Source: an uncultured Blautia sp. (GTDB taxonomy: Bacteria; Bacillota; Clostridia; Lachnospirales; Lachnospiraceae). From it: a stretch of 49,379 nucleotides of DNA. The stretch lies in assembly GCA_900551075.1 (NCBI GenBank), contig URVB01000025.1, forward strand, positions 1 to 49,379, read 5' to 3'. This document shows, piece after piece, positions 31,562 through 39,989 of this stretch. The notes under the pieces are model-generated. The model was given only the letters and a program-made list of their open reading frames with translations. It had not been told where the DNA came from and did no database searches. The number at the start of each line of letters is the position of its first letter. Within the stretch, counting starts at the first letter, position 1. A program made the translations under genes and the position numbers.

Positions 31562-33073
31562 ATGAGAAGATCATTATGGAAGCGTTGTCTGCGCATGTGC
31601 CTGCTGGTTATGCTTATATGCATCGGATATGCAGTCCTTCCCTCTGCCGCGCAGGAGGCCAATGCAGCGGCATATGGATTCAGGACAACCAAAGGAAATA
31701 CTTATTTTTATGACAAAAACGGAAAGAAGCATAAGGGCTGGCTGACTTACAAAGGAAACAAATACTATTTTGACAAAAAGACAGGGGTTCAGCTTAAGGG
31801 CTGGCAGTATGACGGTGCAAAGAATAAAATCCGCTATTTTACAAAAGGAAAGGGCGTCATGGTAACAGGCTCCCTGAAGGATAGCAGGGGAAACGTCCGG
31901 TATTTTGATACCAGTACCGGATTGATGAAGCGGGGCTGGCGGACAGACAGCGGTAAAAAATATTACTACACCAGTGGAGAAGGGGTGATGCTGAAGGGGT
32001 GGAATACAGACACCAGGGGAAATGTCAGGTTCTTCAGCAAAAATACGGGTGTGCTGTATACCGGATACCGGAAGGTTGGAAGCTATTACTATTACTTTGA
32101 AGGAAAATACGGAATCCGGTATCAGAAGGGCTTTCAGACCCTTGCCGGGAAAAAGTATTATTTTGATCCGAAAACAGGACGTGCCCTGAAAGGCTGGCAG
32201 ACCATTCATGGAAAGAAGTATTATTTTAATTCCAGCTATGTGATGAAGACCGGGCTGCAGAAGATCGGCAGCTACTATTACTATTTTTCAAAAACCCATG
32301 GTTATATGTACCAGAAGGGATTTGGAAAGGTAGGGGGCAAGCAGTATTATTTTGATAAAACGACGGGGCGCGCCCAGACCGGATGGCTGACAGAGGATGG
32401 CAGGAAATATTATTTTGATTCCCAGGGCGTGATGTATGTCAGCAGGACGGCTACCATTGGCGGCAAATCCTATACCTTCGATGCAAACGGTGTCGCAAAA
32501 GAAAACAGCTATACCCTGCAGGGCGGGAACGTCAGGGTTTATGATTCCGGGAATAAAAAATACTACCTCATGGCAAAAGAATACCTTTCACATCCTGGAA
32601 TTGCAGATGGAAAGCTGTCGGATCGGGATCTGCTGGCTGCAATCTGTGATGCGGAGGCCAACGACCAGGGGCTGTATGGGATGGAAGCAGTTGCAATGTG
32701 CATTTTGAACAGGACCATTAAATCAGATAAGGAATTTCCCTCTACAGTCAGAGAGGTTGTATATCAGGCAATTCCAAGCTCTACCTATCCGCAGTATACA
32801 CCAGTCAGGGATGGGGCGCTTCTTAAGCGGCTGAAGGGCAGCTTTGAAGATCGGACAAACGCTTATAAAGCGGCAGATGCGGCCTTAAACGTCTTTAAAG
32901 CCTATGTGACGAAGAAAACACCGCGGACGATTCCGGGCTTTGAGAAAAACAGGAAGGATTTTAATTTTATGTATTTTATGACACCTGCTTCCTTTAAAAA
33001 GCAGCCGCTGAATTTCAAAAAGGTCGACAGCTTTACTTATAAGGGCCATGTGTTTTTTGTAGACTGGGTATAG
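31562..33073 (+). CDS. cell-wall-binding-repeat protein with a SleB-type hydrolase domain
   Basis: The 503-residue secreted protein has a signal peptide (about 1-37, ending near ANAAA). Thirteen aromatic-rich repeats of about 20 residues follow (about 38-320, motif GWxTxxGKKYYFDxxTGxxxxG), like choline- or glucan-binding modules. The C-terminal domain (about 345-503) resembles the cell wall hydrolase SleB family (LLAAICDAEANDQGLYGMEAVAMCILNRT), with the expected catalytic Glu in DAEA. It probably cleaves peptidoglycan of the producing cell during growth or sporulation. It is a single-gene unit with its own promoter and terminator. Confidence 0.88.
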   Translation: MRRSLWKRCLRMCLLVMLICIGYAVLPSAAQEANAAAYGFRTTKGNTYFYDKNGKKHKGWLTYKGNKYYFDKKTGVQLKGWQYDGAKNKIRYFTKGKGVMVTGSLKDSRGNVRYFDTSTGLMKRGWRTDSGKKYYYTSGEGVMLKGWNTDTRGNVRFFSKNTGVLYTGYRKVGSYYYYFEGKYGIRYQKGFQTLAGKKYYFDPKTGRALKGWQTIHGKKYYFNSSYVMKTGLQKIGSYYYYFSKTHGYMYQKGFGKVGGKQYYFDKTTGRAQTGWLTEDGRKYYFDSQGVMYVSRTATIGGKSYTFDANGVAKENSYTLQGGNVRVYDSGNKKYYLMAKEYLSHPGIADGKLSDRDLLAAICDAEANDQGLYGMEAVAMCILNRTIKSDKEFPSTVREVVYQAIPSSTYPQYTPVRDGALLKRLKGSFEDRTNAYKAADAALNVFKAYVTKKTPRTIPGFEKNRKDFNFMYFMTPASFKKQPLNFKKVDSFTYKGHVFFVDWV

Positions 33074-33087
33074 TTTTTCGAATACAT

Positions 33088-33120
33088 AAGAGGACTTTCC
33101 GGGCGAAGGTTCTCTTTTTT
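33088..33120 (+). terminator. rho-independent terminator after the wall hydrolase
   Basis: AAGAGGAC (33088-33095) pairs with GTTCTCTT (33109-33116), with one wobble, and a T-run continues to 33120. Confidence 0.75.
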
Positions 33121-33137
33121 CAGAGAGGAGAGCATGT

Positions 33138-34859
33138 ATGAATCCTTATTTCAGTATGATTTTATGGGCGGTTGGCATTCTGTTTTTGTTCATATTCCTG
33201 ATCATGCACAACAACAGAAGCAGAAAGAAACTGATGCTGAAAAAAATCCGCCGTGTCTATGGAAATGTACCGGAACGGGAGTATGAAACAGGAGACATTG
33301 AGAAGATTTCCCATTATTTCAGGAGGAAGTGCGGAGAGCAGTTTGCGGTCGATGATATTACCTGGAATGACCTGGATATGGACAGGATTTATATGCTGGT
33401 AAATCAGACCATGTCCTCTCCGGGGGAGGATGTCCTGTATTCAATGATGAGAATTCCTCTTTTTTCCGAAAAAGAACTGAAAAAAAGAGATGAGCTGGTG
33501 GAGTTTTTCCGTACTCATGAAAAGGAGCGGGAGCAGATGCAGATTCTGTTATCAGCAATCGGAAAAACCAGGTTTGGATCTCTTTCTGATACGATTCTGG
33601 CTCTGGAAGCAGCGCCGGAGGTTTCTACGGGGCTGCATCGGGTGATGTTTCTGGCTTTGGTCCTAAGTTTGGCAGTGGTATTGCCGTTGTCTCCTATTTA
33701 CGGCTTTTTTCTGTTTTTGGTTTTAAGCTTAGCCAATGTTACGATTTATTATGCGGGAAGGGACAGAAGGCTGGTGGAGGCGTATTTGGATTGCTTTTCC
33801 AGCCTTCTCAGAATGCTTGGAACAGCAGACAAAATGGAAACGGTGGACTGGCCTGAGGTGCGGGAACAGATGGCGCACATTCGGGAAGGAAAAAAGTCCT
33901 TTTACAGGCTGCGTAAGAGAGCCGTTTTTCTCACCAGCAAAAATGATGGATCGGGAGATCCTCTGCAGATTCTTATGGATTATGTGCGCATGGTATTCCA
34001 TGTGGATATTCTTACTTATAATAACACTTTAAAAGAGGTAAAAGGGAAGACAGATGCCATAATGCTGCTTCTGGACAGTATGGGGGAATTGGATGCTGCC
34101 ATTGCGGTCGCTTCTTTCAGAGAGCTGCTTCCCTTACAGTGTAAGCCCGAGCTTTGGGAATATCATGGGGAAAGGGCGGAGCTTTTTGTGGAGGATCTGT
34201 ATCATCCTTTGATTGCAGAAGCGGTTGCGAACAGTATTCATGCAGCGGGCGGTACGCTTTTGACGGGCTCCAATGCATCCGGGAAGTCTACGTTTCTGAA
34301 GAATATCGCAATCAACAGCATTCTGGCACAGACGCTCTATACATGTACCTGTGCGGCGTACAGAGCAGCTTATCTGAAGGTGATGACTTCTATGGCGCTC
34401 CGGGATGATCTGGCAAGCGGTGAGAGTTACTTTATCGTGGAGATCAAATCACTGAAGCGCATACTGGATGAGGGAGAAAAGAAGGCGCCGCTTCTCTGTA
34501 TTGTGGATGAGGTCCTGCGGGGTACCAATACCATTGAGCGGATCGCGGCCTCCTCCAGGATTCTGAAGGAACTGGACAGGGACTGGATTCTGGCATTTGC
34601 CGCAACGCATGATATCGAGCTTTCTTATATTTTGGAAGGCATATATGAGAACTATCATTTTGAGGAAGAGGTACTGGAAAATAAAGTCATATTCAATTAT
34701 CAGCTTAAAGAGGGCCGTGCAACCACCAGAAATGCCATAAAGCTTCTCGAGGTGCTGGGATACGAGGAGCGTGTCGTAAAAAATGCCGGGGAGGCTGCTG
34801 CGGAATTTGAGCGGACCGGAGTGTGGAAATCGATCAAAGAGGAGAGACGCTTATGTTAG
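33138..34859 (+). CDS. membrane-anchored MutS-like ATPase
   Basis: The 573-residue protein has a MutS-type ATPase domain (about 370-560): the Walker A GSNASGKSTF, the Walker B LLCIVDEVLRGTNTIER and the switch His in AATHDIELSY. Mismatch-binding and Smr domains are absent. Instead it has an N-terminal transmembrane helix (7-25) and two adjacent helices (about 170-208), so the ATPase is probably on the inner membrane face. Family members of this type are common in Firmicutes and Bacteroidetes, and their role is not established. The last bases overlap rnhA. Confidence 0.85.
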   Translation: MNPYFSMILWAVGILFLFIFLIMHNNRSRKKLMLKKIRRVYGNVPEREYETGDIEKISHYFRRKCGEQFAVDDITWNDLDMDRIYMLVNQTMSSPGEDVLYSMMRIPLFSEKELKKRDELVEFFRTHEKEREQMQILLSAIGKTRFGSLSDTILALEAAPEVSTGLHRVMFLALVLSLAVVLPLSPIYGFFLFLVLSLANVTIYYAGRDRRLVEAYLDCFSSLLRMLGTADKMETVDWPEVREQMAHIREGKKSFYRLRKRAVFLTSKNDGSGDPLQILMDYVRMVFHVDILTYNNTLKEVKGKTDAIMLLLDSMGELDAAIAVASFRELLPLQCKPELWEYHGERAELFVEDLYHPLIAEAVANSIHAAGGTLLTGSNASGKSTFLKNIAINSILAQTLYTCTCAAYRAAYLKVMTSMALRDDLASGESYFIVEIKSLKRILDEGEKKAPLLCIVDEVLRGTNTIERIAASSRILKELDRDWILAFAATHDIELSYILEGIYENYHFEEEVLENKVIFNYQLKEGRATTRNAIKLLEVLGYEERVVKNAGEAAAEFERTGVWKSIKEERRLC

Positions 34860-35326
34860 TAAGGATTTATACAGATGGAGCAGCAAGGGGAAATCCGGAT
34901 GGCCCGGGCGGTTATGGTACGATCCTTCATTATACGGATGCAAAGGGACGGCTTCATGTACGGGAATTCAGCCAGGGATACAAAAAGACAACGAATAATC
35001 GTATGGAATTGATGGCTGCGGTAGTTGGCCTGGAGGCATTGACACGCCCCTGTGAGGTGGAGCTGTATTCAGATTCCAAATATCTGGTGGATGCGTTTAA
35101 TCAGCATTGGATAGACTCCTGGCTCAAAAGGGGCTGGAAACGCGGCAAAAATGAGCCGGTTAAAAATGTGGATCTCTGGAAACGCCTTCTGAAGGCGAAG
35201 GAACCGCATAAGGTAAGCTTCTGCTGGGTTAAGGGCCATGATGGGCATACCGAAAACGAGAGATGTGATGAGCTTGCGACTTCTGCCGCAGACGGAGAAA
35301 ATCTTATCGAGGATACGGGAATATAG
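34853..35326 (+). CDS. rnhA: ribonuclease HI
   Basis: The 157-residue nuclease degrades the RNA strand of RNA-DNA hybrids. All four catalytic acids are present: Asp8 (YTDGA), Glu52 (NNRMEL), Asp74 (YSDSKY) and Asp139 (ENERCDEL). The basic handle with WLKRGWKRGKNEPVKN is typical of type HI. The start is ATG 34853, preceded by GGAGAG and overlapping the MutS-like stop by seven bases. Confidence 0.96.
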   Translation: MLVRIYTDGAARGNPDGPGGYGTILHYTDAKGRLHVREFSQGYKKTTNNRMELMAAVVGLEALTRPCEVELYSDSKYLVDAFNQHWIDSWLKRGWKRGKNEPVKNVDLWKRLLKAKEPHKVSFCWVKGHDGHTENERCDELATSAADGENLIEDTGI

Positions 35327-35349
35327 GGCATTTGCGTGAGAAATATGTC

Positions 35350-35378
35350 TTGACAAATAAAATCACTGTTTGTATACT
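35350..35378 (+). promoter_or_regulatory. promoter of the tyrS T-box transcript
   Basis: TTGACA (35350-35355) and TATACT (35373-35378) have 17-base spacing. Transcription would start near 35385, about 295 bases before tyrS. Confidence 0.8.
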
Positions 35379-35399
35379 TGCTATTAGCATAAGAAAAAA

Positions 35400-35658
35400 G
35401 CTTGGAAGGGAAAGAGTAGCTTAAGGAAAGCAGACAGAGAGCAGCCGGCTGGTGAGAGGCGCCTGCGGAACTTATCCGAATACATCCCGGAGCTGCGCAC
35501 CGAAGGAGAGTAGGCTGCGCCGGTGCGGCACCCGTTATCGTGCTGAAGTGATGGATTGCATCACTTACGGAGACAGAGGATGCGAGTCTTCTGTGAATTT
35601 AGGTGGTATCACGGGACCCGGTTCTCGTCCTAAAGGGACAGGAACCGGGGATTTTTTT
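35400..35658 (+). promoter_or_regulatory. tyrosine T-box riboswitch upstream of tyrS
   Basis: The leader has the stem I features AGAGAG and GGTGAGAGG, with a likely specifier codon TAC (35481-35483, tyrosine) followed by A. The T-box antiterminator region AGGTGGTATCACGGG (about 35601-35615) carries a TGGT bulge able to pair with the tRNA ACCA end. Uncharged tRNA-Tyr would hold the antiterminator and allow read-through into tyrS. The gene-free stretch 35327-35679 is fully taken up by this promoter and leader. The T-box sequence departs slightly from the consensus AGGGTGGTACCGCG. Confidence 0.9.
35617..35658 (+). terminator. regulated terminator of the T-box leader
   Basis: CCCGGTTC (35617-35624) pairs with GAACCGGG (35642-35649), followed by GA and seven T. 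Its left arm is adjacent to the antiterminator T-box, as expected for mutually exclusive structures. Confidence 0.88.
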
Positions 35659-35679
35659 ATTTCATAGGAGGAAATGACA

Positions 35680-36906
35680 ATGACAGTTTGGGAAGAGCTT
35701 CAGGCGAGAGGCCTGATTGCCCAGGTAACAGATGAGGACGAAATTAAGGAAATGGTGAATAACGGTAAGGCAACCTTTTATATTGGTTTTGATCCTACTG
35801 CCGACAGCCTTCATGTAGGACATTTTATGGCTCTATGCCTGATGAAGCGTCTGCAGATGGCAGGAAACAGGCCGATTGCTCTGCTGGGCGGCGGAACAGG
35901 TATGATCGGAGATCCTTCCGGAAGAAGTGATATGCGTCAGATGATGACAAAGGAAACCATCCGGCATAATATCGACTGCTTTAAGAAGCAGATGGAGCGT
36001 TTTATTGATTTTTCCGAAGGAAAAGCACTTATGGTGAACAATGCGGACTGGCTGCTGAACCTGAATTATGTGGAGGTTTTAAGAGAGGTCGGTGCACATT
36101 TCTCCGTAAACCGTATGCTTTCTCATGAATGCTATAAGCAGCGTATGGAACGCGGTCTTACCTTCCTGGAATTCAACTACATGATCATGCAGAGCTATGA
36201 TTTCCTTATGCTGTACCAGAAATACGGCTGTACCATGCAGTTCGGCGGAGACGACCAGTGGGCAAATATGCTCGGCGGTACGGAGCTGATTCGCCGTAAG
36301 CTCGGCAAGGATGCGTATGCCATGACCATTACCCTGCTTCTCAATTCTGAGGGCAAGAAGATGGGCAAGACCCAGTCTGGCGCCGTATGGCTGGATCCGA
36401 ATAAGACCTCTCCATTTGATTTTTATCAGTACTGGAGAAATGTCAATGATGCGGACGTCATCAAATGTATGCGTCTTCTGACCTTCCTGCCGTTGGAGGA
36501 GATTGAGAAAATGGCGGAATGGGAAGGCAGTCAGTTAAATAAGGCAAAAGAGCTCCTGGCTTATGAGCTTACCAATCTGGTTCATGGGGAGGAAGAGGCA
36601 AAAAAGGCACAGGAAGGTGCGCGCGCGCTGTTTGCAGGCGGAGCCGGTACAGATCATATGCCGGCAACAGAGCTGAGCGATGAAGAGCTGAAAGAGGATT
36701 CCATTGATCTGATCTCTCTGCTGGTGAAGACGGGGCTGGTACCAACCCGTTCCGAAGGACGCCGTGCCATTGAGCAGGGCGGAGTATCCATAGATGGAGA
36801 AAAGATTACAGATATCAGGTATGTGGTATCAGGGGATGCTCTTTTGGGTGAGGGTATCGTCCTGAAAAGAGGCAAAAAGAAATTCCACAGGGTTTATGCA
36901 AAATAA
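35680..36906 (+). CDS. tyrS: tyrosyl-tRNA synthetase
   Basis: The 408-residue class I synthetase charges tRNA-Tyr. The HIGH-type motif reads HVGH in GFDPTADSLHVGHF, and the KMSKS loop reads KMGKTQSG. The C-terminal S4-like domain (GRRAIEQGGVSIDGEKI) is present. I prefer ATG 35680, eight bases after AGGAGG, over ATG 35674, which is only two bases from it. The T-box specifier independently supports tyrosine specificity. Confidence 0.97.
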   Translation: MTVWEELQARGLIAQVTDEDEIKEMVNNGKATFYIGFDPTADSLHVGHFMALCLMKRLQMAGNRPIALLGGGTGMIGDPSGRSDMRQMMTKETIRHNIDCFKKQMERFIDFSEGKALMVNNADWLLNLNYVEVLREVGAHFSVNRMLSHECYKQRMERGLTFLEFNYMIMQSYDFLMLYQKYGCTMQFGGDDQWANMLGGTELIRRKLGKDAYAMTITLLLNSEGKKMGKTQSGAVWLDPNKTSPFDFYQYWRNVNDADVIKCMRLLTFLPLEEIEKMAEWEGSQLNKAKELLAYELTNLVHGEEEAKKAQEGARALFAGGAGTDHMPATELSDEELKEDSIDLISLLVKTGLVPTRSEGRRAIEQGGVSIDGEKITDIRYVVSGDALLGEGIVLKRGKKKFHRVYAK

Positions 36907-36928
36907 TCGATTTTAGGAGGAAATAACA

Positions 36929-39568
36929 ATGAGAAAATACGGAGTAAATGAGCTTCGCCAGATGTTTCTGGATTTCATGGAGAGCAAGGGCCATTTGGTT
37001 AAAAAAAGCTATCCCCTGGTTCCGCAGGGGGATAAGAGTGTCCTGCTGATCAATGCAGGTATGACGCCTCTGAAGCCTTATTTTACAGGTGCAGAAATTC
37101 CGCCGCGTACCAGAATGGCAACCTGCCAGAAGTGTATCCGTACCGGCGATATCGAGAATGTAGGCAAGACGGCACGTCATGGCACCTTCTTCGAGATGCT
37201 GGGAAACTTTTCTTTTGGAGATTATTTTAAATCAGAGGCGCTTCACTGGTCCTGGGAGTTTTTGACGGAGGTGGTTGGTCTGGAGCCTGACAGACTGTAT
37301 CCTTCCGTATATCTGGAAGATGACGAAGCCTTTGAAATCTGGAATAAAGAAATCGGCATTCCTGCAGAACGGATTTTCCGTTTCGGCAAAGAGGACAATT
37401 TCTGGGAGCACGGCGCCGGTCCCTGCGGTCCATGTTCCGAAATCTATTATGACCGTGGAGAAAAATTCGGCTGCGGCAAACCGGGCTGTACGGTAGGCTG
37501 TGACTGTGACCGGTATATGGAGGTATGGAACGATGTATTCACACAGTTTGAAAATGACGGAAACGGCAATTATACAGAGCTGATCCAGAAGAATATTGAC
37601 ACTGGTATGGGCCTGGAACGTCTGGCTGTGGCTGTTCAGGACGTGGAATCTATTTTCGATGTGGATACCATCTGTGCACTGCGCAATTTGGTCTGTGAGG
37701 TGGCAGGCAAAGAATACGGCAAAATTTACAAGGATGATGTTTCTATCCGTCTGATCACAGACCATATCCGTTCCGCAACCTTTATGATCTCTGACGGCAT
37801 TATGCCGACCAATGAGGGAAGAGGATATGTGCTTCGCCGTCTGATTCGCCGCGCTGCACGTCACGGGCGCCTTCTGGGCATTCAGGGCACCTTCCTCGCG
37901 AAGCTGAGTGCTATGGTGATTGAAGGATCCAGGGATGGCTATCCGGAGCTGGAAGAAAAAAAAGAATTTATCTTCAAGGTACTGACGAATGAGGAAAACC
38001 AGTTTAATAAGACCATTGACCAGGGTCTCCGCATTCTTGCAGATATGGAAGAGGAGATGAAGGCAGCTAAAGCGAAGGTCCTCTCCGGAGAAAATGTCTT
38101 CAAATTATACGATACTTATGGATTTCCGGCAGACCTGACAAAAGAAATCCTGGAAGAGAAAGGTTATGGAATTGATGAGGAGGGTTTCCATAAGGCTATG
38201 GAAGAGCAGCGTACCAAAGCGCGTGGGGCACGTGAAGTGACCAACTACATGGGTGCGGATGCAACTGTTTATGATGAAATAGATACTTCCGTGACTACAG
38301 AATTTGTGGGCTATGAGCACCTGATCTTTGATTCTGAGGTGACTGTTCTAACAACAGAGAAGGAGATCACGGCTTCTCTTATGGAGGGACAAAAAGGAAC
38401 TGTTTTTGTGGAGCAGACGCCGTTCTATGCAACCATGGGCGGTCAGGAAGGCGATACCGGCGTCATTGAGACTGAGAACGGCAGGTTCGTGGTAGAGAAT
38501 ACGATTAAGCTCCGCGGAGGTAAATTCGGTCATGTCGGTTATATGGAATCCGGAATGATTTCCACAGGAGAAACCGTTTCTCTGAAAGTGGATAAAAAAG
38601 GACGTAAAGATACGGAGAAAAACCACAGCGCAACGCACCTTCTTCAGAAAGCCCTGAAGACAGTGCTTGGTTCCCATGTAGAACAGAAGGGCTCCCTGGT
38701 AACTCCGGACAGACTCCGTTTTGATTTTGCACATTTCCAGGCAATGACCCCAAAAGAGCTGGCGCAGGTAGAGGCACTTGTGAAGGAGCAGATCGAGGCA
38801 GGGCTTGTTGTACGCACAGAGGTCATGGATATTGAGGAAGCAAAGAAATCCGGTGCAATGGCATTGTTCGGAGAGAAATATGATCAGAAGGTGCGTGTGG
38901 TATCCATGGGCGGTTTCTCTAAGGAGCTCTGCGGCGGTACGCATGTAGATAACACCGGCTCCATCATGTTGTTCAAGATTCTTTCTGAGTCCGGAATTTC
39001 AGCAGGTGTGCGCCGTATTGAAGCACTCACCGGAAATGCTGTTCTGGAATATTATAAGAAGCAGGAGGAAATGCTTCAGAATGCTGCCAAAGCTCTGAAA
39101 GCACAGCCCGCGGAAGTTGTGGATAAGATTGCGCACCTGCAGGCAGAGATCAAAGCTCTGCAGAGTGAGAATGAGTCCCTGAAGAGCAAGCTGGCACAGG
39201 GTGCTCTGGGGGATGTTATGAACAGGGTCGTGGAAGTCAAAGGCGTGAAGCTTCTGGCTGCCAGGGTAGAAGGCGTGGATATGAACGGGCTTCGTGATCT
39301 GGGTGACCAGATGAAGGAAAGGCTTGGTGAAGGTGTTGTCGTATTGGCAGCAGTAAACAGCGGTAAAGTAAATCTCCTGGCCATGGCTACGGATGCAGCA
39401 CAGAAGGCAGGTGCTCATGCGGGCAATCTGGTCAAGGCAGCGGCAGCTATCGTAGGAGGAGGCGGCGGCGGCCGTCCGAATATGGCGCAGGCAGGAGGGA
39501 AGAACCCTGAGAAAGCGCAGGAGGCAGTAGATGCGGTTGCCGGTATTTTGGAAGGGCAATTGAAATAA
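36929..39568 (+). CDS. alaS: alanyl-tRNA synthetase
   Basis: The 879-residue class II synthetase charges tRNA-Ala. It begins YGVNELRQMFLDFMESKGH, with the aminoacylation core (TRMATCQKCIRTGDIENVG). The editing domain carries HSATHLLQKAL and CGGTHVDNTG. The coiled-coil C-Ala segment ends in GGGGGGRPNMAQAGG. AGGAGG precedes it. Only 22 bases separate it from tyrS and no terminator intervenes, so it is probably transcribed from the tyrosine T-box promoter. Confidence 0.97.
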   Translation: MRKYGVNELRQMFLDFMESKGHLVKKSYPLVPQGDKSVLLINAGMTPLKPYFTGAEIPPRTRMATCQKCIRTGDIENVGKTARHGTFFEMLGNFSFGDYFKSEALHWSWEFLTEVVGLEPDRLYPSVYLEDDEAFEIWNKEIGIPAERIFRFGKEDNFWEHGAGPCGPCSEIYYDRGEKFGCGKPGCTVGCDCDRYMEVWNDVFTQFENDGNGNYTELIQKNIDTGMGLERLAVAVQDVESIFDVDTICALRNLVCEVAGKEYGKIYKDDVSIRLITDHIRSATFMISDGIMPTNEGRGYVLRRLIRRAARHGRLLGIQGTFLAKLSAMVIEGSRDGYPELEEKKEFIFKVLTNEENQFNKTIDQGLRILADMEEEMKAAKAKVLSGENVFKLYDTYGFPADLTKEILEEKGYGIDEEGFHKAMEEQRTKARGAREVTNYMGADATVYDEIDTSVTTEFVGYEHLIFDSEVTVLTTEKEITASLMEGQKGTVFVEQTPFYATMGGQEGDTGVIETENGRFVVENTIKLRGGKFGHVGYMESGMISTGETVSLKVDKKGRKDTEKNHSATHLLQKALKTVLGSHVEQKGSLVTPDRLRFDFAHFQAMTPKELAQVEALVKEQIEAGLVVRTEVMDIEEAKKSGAMALFGEKYDQKVRVVSMGGFSKELCGGTHVDNTGSIMLFKILSESGISAGVRRIEALTGNAVLEYYKKQEEMLQNAAKALKAQPAEVVDKIAHLQAEIKALQSENESLKSKLAQGALGDVMNRVVEVKGVKLLAARVEGVDMNGLRDLGDQMKERLGEGVVVLAAVNSGKVNLLAMATDAAQKAGAHAGNLVKAAAAIVGGGGGGRPNMAQAGGKNPEKAQEAVDAVAGILEGQLK

Positions 39569-39605
39569 TCGCTGAAAGAATTTTTCTAAAAATACCCAAA
39601 AGCAG

Positions 39606-39635
39606 TTGACGAAGTGAGTCGCTATGATATATAAT
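39606..39635 (+). promoter_or_regulatory. promoter for rpsU
   Basis: TTGACG (39606-39611) and TATAAT (39630-39635) have 18-base spacing, with 78 bases of leader before rpsU. Confidence 0.7.
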
Positions 39636-39713
39636 AACTGATGTGCAAGAAAAATACCCAGACAGTTGTATTTAAGCACAATCTACAACTGGAGGGAGGT
39701 TAGGTGTGAGTCT

Positions 39714-39890
39714 ATGTCAAATGTAATCGTAAAAGAGAACGAGACTTTAGATAGCGCTCTTCGCAGATTCAAGAGAAGCTGTGCTAAAGCAGGTATTCAG
39801 CAGGAAATTCGTAAGAGAGAGCATTACGAGAAACCAAGTGTTCGTCGTAAGAAAAAATCTGAAGCCGCAAGAAAACGTAAATATAATTAA
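39714..39890 (+). CDS. rpsU: 30S ribosomal protein S21
   Basis: The 58-residue basic protein MSNVIVKENETLDSALRRFK, with a C-terminal RKKKSEAARKRKYN tail, is S21. It helps the 30S subunit bind mRNA. A strong GGAGGGAGGT site precedes the ATG by 13 bases, which is longer than usual. It is monocistronic with a strong terminator. Confidence 0.97.
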   Translation: MSNVIVKENETLDSALRRFKRSCAKAGIQQEIRKREHYEKPSVRRKKKSEAARKRKYN

Positions 39891-39898
39891 TTGTGCGC

Positions 39899-39929
39899 AA
39901 AAATCCCTGACCACAAGTCAGGGATTTTT
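39899..39929 (+). terminator. strong rho-independent terminator after rpsU
   Basis: AAAAATCCCTGAC (39899-39911) pairs perfectly with GTCAGGGATTTTT (39917-39929) around a 5-base loop. Its symmetric A and T runs make it usable in both directions. Confidence 0.92.
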
Positions 39930-39989
39930 AACTATTAACATTGTGACAAAATTAACAGTCAGAAGGCAGCGGAGAAAAAGAAAATCATT

